Assembly (NCBI GenBank): GCA_016190205.1 | Contig: JACPQZ010000021.1 | Coordinates: 1 to 30,946, forward strand | Direction: 5' to 3' | Origin: Candidatus Omnitrophota bacterium | Lineage (GTDB): Bacteria > Omnitrophota > JACPQZ01 | DNA length: 30,946 nucleotides | In this document: positions 22,621 through 27,995 of the stretch, piece by piece | Numbering within the stretch: the first letter of the stretch is position 1 | How the letters are laid out: every line of letters starts with the position of its first letter | Position numbers and translations under genes: made by a program | Notes under the pieces: model-generated | Database searches by the model: none | Told to the model about the DNA's origin: nothing | What the model saw: the letters and a program-made list of their open reading frames with translations, nothing else

Positions 22621-24411
22621 TCATATGTGTAGGCGTTTCTTTTGCGCTGCATGCTCATCACGAATGGCCTGCGGCAAACGGTCGAACATGCCAAAAAACT
22701 TATCGCGGCTGGTCATGTCGGGTTTCCATATGCCCGGATCCACCCGGAGCAATTCTGCCAGATCGCTCCCCGAAACATGAGTGCCTTTTGTAGTAATCGC
22801 ATCTGCGGCGGGGACAAAACCAATGGGGGTCTTGACCGCCTTTCCGCTGCCCGCGCAGCGCTCCAGAATCCACTGGATCACCCTCAAGTTCTCCCCAAAA
22901 CCAGGCCAAAGAAATTCCCCCTGCGAATTCTGGCGGAACCAGTTCACATGAAAAATCTTGGGGTGCCGGGTGATTCGCTTCCCCATCTGAAGCCAATGTT
23001 CAAAGTAGTCGCCCATGTGGTAGCCGCAAAAAGGAAGCATGGCCATCGGGTCATGGCGCAGTTCCCCCACCGTGCCTTCCGCGGCAGCCGTGCGTTCCGA
23101 AGCCACGGTGGCGCCCACGTAGGTCCCGTGCGGCCAGTCGAAACTTTCAAAAACCAGCGGGACCACGCTCGCGCGCCGGCCGCCGAAGATGATGGCGCTT
23201 ATAGGAACCCCTTCCGGGTCCTCCCAATGCGGGGAAAGGGACGGGCATTGTGACGCCGGCGCCGTAAAGCGGCTGTTGGGATGCGCCCCTTTTTCGCCTG
23301 ACGATGGAGTCCACTTCTTACCCTTCCAATCAATACCTTCCTGGGGCGGGGGAATATCCATCCCTTCCCACCACACCCCCCCTTCCGGGGTACGCACGAC
23401 ATTGGTAAAGAAACTGTTCCTTTGAATCGTTTTCATGGCATTGGGATTGGATTTCATGCTGGTCCCCGGAGCCACGCCAAAAAATCCGTTTTCAGGGTTT
23501 ACCGCCCACAGCTGCCCGTCCTTGCCCACCCGAAGCCAGGCGATGTCATCGCCAACAGTCCACACCTTGTATCCCTTCAAGGATGCGGGCGGGACCAGCA
23601 TAGCAAGATTCGTCTTGCCGCATGCGCTGGGGAACGCGGCGGTAATATAGGTCGTCCTTCCCTGGGGATCTTCAATTCCCACGATCAGCATGTGCTCGGC
23701 CATCCAGCCCTCCCGGCGGCCGAGGAAGCCCGCGATTCTCAAGGCCAGGCACTTTTTGCCCAGGAGGGCGTTTCCGCCGTACCCAGAACCCACACTCCAG
23801 ATCGTGTTGTCTTCCGGGAAATGACAGATGAAACGCCTGTCGATATTGAGATCGGCCTTACCATGCAGGCAGCGGGTAAAATCGTTCGAATCGCCCAACT
23901 GGCCCCAAGCCACGTTCCCCATCCGCGTCATCATGCGCATATTAAGGACCACATAAAGGCTGTCGGTGAGCTCGATTCCCACCTTACTGAAGGGAGAGCC
24001 GGCCGGCCCCATGATAAATGGAATGACGTACATCTGCCGGCCTTTCATAGAACCCTTAAAAATCGCCCCGCATTTTCGATAGGCCTCGTCCGGGGCCATC
24101 CAGTTATTAGTCGGGCCGGCGTCGGACTTACTGCGCGTACATATAAAGGTAAGCCCCTCCGTGCGTGCCACATCATTTTGGGCGGAACGGTGGAGGTAAC
24201 AGCCGGGAAGGAGCTCTTGATTGAGCTCCTCAAAATCGCCTGCGCGCACGGCATCACTCATGAGACGCCGCCGCTCTTCCTCCGAGCCATCGCACCAGTA
24301 GACCGCGTCAGGTTGACAGAGGTCGCGCATTTCCTCCACCCATTTTTTTACGTGCGCATTAGGCTCCCCATGAACGTTCGTCATCTTCTTCTCAGCTTCT
24401 TTGACGCCCAT
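22621..24411 (-). CDS. pckG: Phosphoenolpyruvate carboxykinase (GTP)
   Basis: Interconverts oxaloacetate and phosphoenolpyruvate with GTP/GDP: gluconeogenesis or anaplerosis. The 596 residues match the GTP-dependent family in length and motifs: GRQMYVIPFIMGPAGSPFSK near 124-143, GSGYGGNALLGKKCLALRIA near 208-227, the P-loop with hyper-reactive cysteine FPSACGKTNLAML near 260-272, kinase-2 WTVGDDIAWL near 286, ENGFFGVAPGTS near 308 and WFRQNSQGEFLWPGFGENLRV near 488-508. AGGA lies five bases before ATG 24411. It is flanked by tRNA genes and makes no operon with them. The ATP-dependent family has different motifs and is excluded. Confidence 0.97.
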   Translation of the reverse strand: MGVKEAEKKMTNVHGEPNAHVKKWVEEMRDLCQPDAVYWCDGSEEERRRLMSDAVRAGDFEELNQELLPGCYLHRSAQNDVARTEGLTFICTRSKSDAGPTNNWMAPDEAYRKCGAIFKGSMKGRQMYVIPFIMGPAGSPFSKVGIELTDSLYVVLNMRMMTRMGNVAWGQLGDSNDFTRCLHGKADLNIDRRFICHFPEDNTIWSVGSGYGGNALLGKKCLALRIAGFLGRREGWMAEHMLIVGIEDPQGRTTYITAAFPSACGKTNLAMLVPPASLKGYKVWTVGDDIAWLRVGKDGQLWAVNPENGFFGVAPGTSMKSNPNAMKTIQRNSFFTNVVRTPEGGVWWEGMDIPPPQEGIDWKGKKWTPSSGEKGAHPNSRFTAPASQCPSLSPHWEDPEGVPISAIIFGGRRASVVPLVFESFDWPHGTYVGATVASERTAAAEGTVGELRHDPMAMLPFCGYHMGDYFEHWLQMGKRITRHPKIFHVNWFRQNSQGEFLWPGFGENLRVIQWILERCAGSGKAVKTPIGFVPAADAITTKGTHVSGSDLAELLRVDPGIWKPDMTSRDKFFGMFDRLPQAIRDEHAAQKKRLHI

Positions 24412-24467
24412 GCTCTTCCTTTGTTTTTGTTTTGTCTAATCTCTAATGCTTCAATCTCAAATGCCCT

Positions 24468-24496
24468 GCCAATTTTTGGCAAAGCCAAAAATTGGC
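24468..24496. repeat. Perfect 13-bp hairpin merging with the tRNA-Gln 3' end
   Basis: On the plus strand, GCCAATTTTTGGC, AAA, GCCAAAAATTGGC: a 13-bp perfect stem with a 3-base loop. On the tRNA strand its first four bases are the discriminator G and CCA of tRNA-Gln. It may terminate or help process the tRNA transcript, but no T-tract follows it on that strand. Confidence 0.85.
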
Positions 24497-24566
24497 TGGG
24501 GGACTTGGATTCGAACCAAGACTAACTGGTCCAGAGCCAGTTGTGCTACCATTGCACTATCCCCCA
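24493..24566 (-). tRNA. tRNA-Gln (anticodon CUG), CCA encoded
   Basis: 74 bases including CCA. Acceptor TGGGGGA pairs with TCCCCCA, discriminator G, then CCA. Anticodon stem ACTGG/CCAGT encloses loop CTCTGGA with anticodon CTG. T arm is CTTGG-TTCGAAT-CCAAG. The U1-A72 closing pair is typical of tRNA-Gln. It is the only one of the three tRNAs here with CCA encoded. Confidence 0.95.
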
Positions 24567-24591
24567 TTCTAAGGTTTAAGAAATATCTCCA

Positions 24592-24790
24592 TGTTGGAGG
24601 AAGGACGATGGAAGAGAGAGGAAAACGAAAAATCGCTGTCCGCTGTTAAATCGCCGAACCCGCACGGCCGCTCCCAGATACCCCAAAGGGCGTTCCTTTC
24701 CATTCTTTCCTCTTGTTTCTTGCTTATTTTTTTACTTCTTTCCTCCTTCCTCCTTCCTCCCTCGTACCGGTGTCTCCCTCTCAAATCGTC
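24592..24790 (+). repeat. GGAGGAA-type purine-rich inverted array
   Basis: Most of the 214-bp gap between tRNA-Gln and the HEAT gene is low-complexity. Plus-strand GGAGGAAGGACGATGGAAG (24594-24612) is answered by the inverse TTCCTCC heptamers at 24739-24762. The array runs into the 3' end of the HEAT-repeat gene. A 71-codon frame here is purely repeat-derived. Confidence 0.65.
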
Positions 24791-25956
24791 TCTCCTCCCT
24801 CCTCCTTCGTCTCTCGTTCCATATCGTGCTCCGGCGAGCCGGCGCTGATGAGATTCATGATCTCGTACGCCCTTTTCCGGATGTGCCCGCTCTCATCGTT
24901 TGCGACCCGTGTGAGCGCCCGGCGTGCCTCATCCGTTCCGATCGCTCCCAGGGCCTCCACCGCCGCCATACGAACCACGGTATCTTGATCCCGAAGCATC
25001 TCGGCCAAGCTCGAAATAGAGGCGGGGTCCTTGATCTCGCCCAGTCCCCTTATCGCATGAACACGCACGTTAATATTTTCGTCCCTTAGGAGCTCCTCTA
25101 AAGGACGGGTAGCGCGCTTATCCCCAATGGCGCCCAGTGCCAGGGCGCACGCCATTTTATAGTTTTTGTCCTCCGAGTCAAGTGTTTCCAACAAAGGTCC
25201 CACACCGGCCGTATCGCCCACAGCTCCCAGCGCCTGAACAGCCTCAATGCGCACAGACGCCTCGACATCGCGAAGCGCAGCCAATAAGGCTTGGACCCCC
25301 TTGCCCGAACCAATGGAACCCAGGGACCTCGCGGCACGCTTGCGTACTTCTTCATCGGGGTCCTTGAGAAGCGGCTCAACGCTGGGAATAGCCCGCTCGC
25401 TCTGGATGGTACCCAGGGCATCCAGGGAGGCTATCCGCACGTCGGTATCTACATCCCCCAAGAGCTGGATAAAGGCCGATTCCGCCTCCTGGCTTCCGAG
25501 CCGATTAAGGGCGCGCGCCGCTTCCAGGCGGACGGACGGGTGGGCATCCTGAAGGGTGAGGACCAGGTCCTGCGCCGTCGAGGGCTCGCCAGCCTCGCCG
25601 AGCGCCCTTGCACTCTCCCTCCGGATGGCCTTATCGCTATCCTTGAGCAAAGCCACGAGCGTCCGGGCGGCCTCTTCACCCCCGATTCTACCCAAAGCGA
25701 TGATACCGGCCTCACGAGACGCCCGATCTTCCTCCGGATTCAATACGAGGGCGGAGATCTCCCGCACAGCGGGCTGGCCGATCGTGTCGAGCTCCACGCG
25801 CGCACGGTCCCGCACCCGGGCGCTCTGATGCCGGAGCTCCTGAACCAGCCTGCCCACCCGCGCGGAGGGTACCGCCCCCTCGCCGCCTCCCGCCAGGGCC
25901 GGTCCGACAACTCCCGCAATGAGCACAGGCAATACAAGCATGCGTAATAACTTCAT
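24781..25956 (-). CDS. Secreted HEAT-repeat (PBS-lyase-like) protein
   Basis: Scaffold-type repeat protein, partner unknown, probably periplasmic. The 391 residues begin MKLLRMLVLPVLIAGVVGPALAGGG, a clear signal peptide with possible cleavage after ALA. From about residue 40 to 370 the chain is a run of roughly ten HEAT-like repeats of about 31 residues, with recurring patterns such as VRLEAARALNRLG, VRKRAARSLGSIG, VRIEAVQALGAVG and VRMAAVEALGAIG. An ATG seven codons upstream (25977) exists, but GAGGGGGG lies eight bases before ATG 25956, which decides the start. The last dozen residues (ERETKEEGGETI) are acidic and encoded by GA-rich repeat DNA. No catalytic motif is seen; the phycobilin-lyase label is only a repeat-family name. 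Confidence 0.88.
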   Translation of the reverse strand: MKLLRMLVLPVLIAGVVGPALAGGGEGAVPSARVGRLVQELRHQSARVRDRARVELDTIGQPAVREISALVLNPEEDRASREAGIIALGRIGGEEAARTLVALLKDSDKAIRRESARALGEAGEPSTAQDLVLTLQDAHPSVRLEAARALNRLGSQEAESAFIQLLGDVDTDVRIASLDALGTIQSERAIPSVEPLLKDPDEEVRKRAARSLGSIGSGKGVQALLAALRDVEASVRIEAVQALGAVGDTAGVGPLLETLDSEDKNYKMACALALGAIGDKRATRPLEELLRDENINVRVHAIRGLGEIKDPASISSLAEMLRDQDTVVRMAAVEALGAIGTDEARRALTRVANDESGHIRKRAYEIMNLISAGSPEHDMERETKEEGGETI

Positions 25957-25977
25957 AAGCGTTACCCCCCTCTTCAT

Positions 25978-26135
25978 TGTTCGTACTGCGTACAGCGTAC
26001 TGCGTACAGCGTACTGCGTAATGCGTGGAACGTGAAGCGTGGAGCGGATAGCGTATAGAATAAACCCCCCTTTCCTATACGCTCTACGCTATACGCTCTA
26101 CGCTACCCGTTGCGTACTGCGTACCCCGAGATTCA
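25978..26135 (+). repeat. TACTGCG/CTATACG drifting heptamer array
   Basis: This is the clearest heptad array in the window: TACTGCG, TACAGCG, TACTGCG, TACAGCG, TACTGCG, TAATGCG, TGGAACG, TGAAGCG, TGGAGCG, GATAGCG in unbroken 7-bp register (25984-26053). A CCCCCC-containing centre is followed by CTATACG/CTCTACG units (26076-26104) and TGCGTACTGCG. It fills the gap between the HEAT gene and the PilZ gene. Confidence 0.85.
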
Positions 26136-26140
26136 CGAAA

Positions 26141-26524
26141 CTACTGGTTCCTTGCAGCCCAGTCCTCGATAGACTTAACATCTTCCGGCTGAATCTGGGT
26201 AAATTCCACACCCACGCGGTAATTCCGCTTGGCCACCATGCGCGAGAGCACGACGCGACCCTTGGCCGCGATGGCTCGACCCAGACCCTTCTCCTCTTGA
26301 GCTGCCCGAATATTCAAAACAACACCGACCCCGCGCGGAAGATACACCCCCAAGCGTAAGCCCGCTCCGCCACGACTTAAATCCAGCACCTCCCCATCGG
26401 CTTTGGGAATATGGAGCTTCACCTGGCCCTCAAAGGCAGGATCGATCTCGACGAGCGCAGGGAAGGAACACCCAACCCTCTGATGCTTGCGCGTATCGTG
26501 ATCTAACCGTCCCGCCTCACCCAC
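26141..26524 (-). CDS. PilZ-domain protein (probable c-di-GMP binding)
   Basis: Single-domain PilZ protein, expected to bind cyclic di-GMP and act on motility, envelope or polysaccharide functions. Both ligand motifs are seen: RxxxR as TRKHQR and DxSxxG as DLSRGG, about 32 residues apart, followed by the beta-barrel (GAGLRLGVYLPRGVGVVLNI, YRVGVEFTQI). The reading frame allows two GTG starts. 26536 has no ribosome-binding site, while 26524 has GGAGG five bases upstream, so I chose 26524 (127 residues); the longer form adds only MEES. No signal peptide. It is surrounded by repeat-filled gaps, so its promoter is not clear and no partner gene is indicated. Confidence 0.85.
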   Translation of the reverse strand: MGEAGRLDHDTRKHQRVGCSFPALVEIDPAFEGQVKLHIPKADGEVLDLSRGGAGLRLGVYLPRGVGVVLNIRAAQEEKGLGRAIAAKGRVVLSRMVAKRNYRVGVEFTQIQPEDVKSIEDWAARNQ

Positions 26525-26536
26525 AGACTCCTCCAC

Positions 26537-26687
26537 CTATCGTGCGCGTATCTCGTATCTCGTGAAGCGTATCTCGCTAACCATCGCTCGTCAATCGCCT
26601 GTCGTGAGGGGTGTGTGATGGGTGCTGAGACAGTCGCATCACTCACCACTCAGCACACACGACAGACGTTGCTTGCTGAAGTGCGCT
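26537..26687 (+). repeat. TATCTCG-type array and GTGCTGAG inverted words
   Basis: Gap between PilZ and gltX. Bases 26547-26577 (CGTATCT units) match 5385-5415 at 30 of 31 positions. From 26597 to 26668, words such as CTGTCGTG, GTGATGGGTGCTGAG and their inverses (CTCAGCAC, CACGACAG) form an imperfect inverted repeat. Confidence 0.72.
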
Positions 26688-27995
26688 TCACGAGCCGGCG
26701 GCCCGACGAAGGCGCGCGACGGTACGCTCCCGCCCCAATAACGCCATGACCTCAAAGAGCCCCGGGCTAACGGTTTGACCTGTGATCGCGGCCCGCGCCG
26801 GGTGGATGACGTCCTTTCCGCTCACGCCCATCTTTTCGATAAGAGACCGCGCGTCACGCTCCACCGTCACCTCGTCGAACGGCTCGGTCTTTTCAAGGGC
26901 CTCGGCCAAGGCCTTCAGCACACCCTTCGCTTGAGGGCCGGCTACGACCTCCTCCGCCTGGGGAGTAACGCGGGGCTCATCCACGAAAAAAAACTCGGCA
27001 AAATCGGCCAGCTCGCCCAGGGTCTTGATTCGCTCCTTGAATAATAGTACCACCCTCTTTACGTAAGAGGGAGTGCACCCGGCCATCCGGGTTGTCAATG
27101 GTAAAAGATACGGCCGTGCCGCCTGAACCAGCTCATCCAGGTCCATAGCCTTGAGATGCCGGGCATTCACCCACGCCATCTTGTCAAAGTCAAAACGGGC
27201 GCTTTTCCTGGCGATTTTTTCCAGCGCGAAAGTCTCTACGAGTTCCGAACGCGTCACGAACTCGCGGTTTGCGCCAGGCGAAAACCCCAGAAGGGCCATG
27301 GCGTTCACAAGCCCCTCCGGCGTAAAGCCCAGCTCCCGGTAGTGGCGAATCCCCTCCGCCCCCTTCCGTTTCGAGAGCCGGCCGCCCCCCTCTTCGTCCG
27401 AGAGGATCAGGGGGATATGCGCAAATTGCGGCACCTCCCAGCCCAGCGCCCGGTAGAGGGCCACCTGCTTGGGCGTATTGGGCAGGTGGTCATCGCCGCG
27501 GATCACATGCGTAATAGCCATCTCGTGGTCATCTACCACGCACGCAAAGTTATAGCTGGGGCTTCCGTCCGATTTCAGGAGTACGAAGTCGTCGAGAAGC
27601 TCGTTGTCGAAACAGACCTCGTGGTGAATGAGATCCCGGATCTCAATCCTTTCCTTGGGAACGCGGAACTTAACCGCCTCGCCCTTCCCCTCCTCCGTAT
27701 GCGTGTAAGCGCGGTCCTGCGAGAGTAGGAGCTGGGCGATCTTCCTGTAATTCTCAAGGCGCTGGGATTGCAAATATGGCCCCTCATCCCAGCTTAAGCC
27801 CATCCATTGAAGGTCATCCAGAATCCCCTCCAAAAGCCCGGGGCGGGAGCGGACCCGGTCGGTGTCCTCAATGCGGAGGACGAAGACGCCCTGGTGCCTG
27901 CGTGCAAAGAGCCAGTTAAAAAGTGCGGTCCGCGCGCTTCCCAGGTGCAGCGTCCCCGTCGGGGAAGGTGCGAAGCGGACTCTTGTTGAATTCAT
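26688..27995 (-). CDS. gltX: Glutamate-tRNA ligase, short form
   Basis: Charges tRNA-Glu with glutamate. The 435 residues begin MNSTRVRFAPSPTGTLHLGS, which carries the class I HIGH-type motif (HLGS), then LRIEDTD near 41, DGSPSYNFACVVDDHEM near 153, RGDDHLPNTPKQ near 176, the KMSKS equivalent LSKRKGA near 217 and the anticodon-binding domain from about 300. It is about 40-50 residues shorter than usual: the segment after AYTHT, where many GluRS enzymes carry a CxC...CxxxC insertion, is only EEGKGEAVKFRVP. The frame is open 28 codons further upstream, but those residues are indolepyruvate oxidoreductase read in another frame. The ATG has no clear ribosome-binding site and lies 80 bp inside that gene. 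Confidence 0.95.
   Translation of the reverse strand: MNSTRVRFAPSPTGTLHLGSARTALFNWLFARRHQGVFVLRIEDTDRVRSRPGLLEGILDDLQWMGLSWDEGPYLQSQRLENYRKIAQLLLSQDRAYTHTEEGKGEAVKFRVPKERIEIRDLIHHEVCFDNELLDDFVLLKSDGSPSYNFACVVDDHEMAITHVIRGDDHLPNTPKQVALYRALGWEVPQFAHIPLILSDEEGGGRLSKRKGAEGIRHYRELGFTPEGLVNAMALLGFSPGANREFVTRSELVETFALEKIARKSARFDFDKMAWVNARHLKAMDLDELVQAARPYLLPLTTRMAGCTPSYVKRVVLLFKERIKTLGELADFAEFFFVDEPRVTPQAEEVVAGPQAKGVLKALAEALEKTEPFDEVTVERDARSLIEKMGVSGKDVIHPARAAITGQTVSPGLFEVMALLGRERTVARLRRAAGS

Noticed and set aside
24569-24784. 71-codon minus-strand frame rich in Arg, Lys and Glu
   Set aside because: Low-complexity product of GA-rich repeat DNA with no plausible start signal or conserved motif.
25978-26135. 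CRISPR array
   Set aside because: Units are 7 bp, drift from copy to copy and have no constant-length unique spacers; no cas genes are present.
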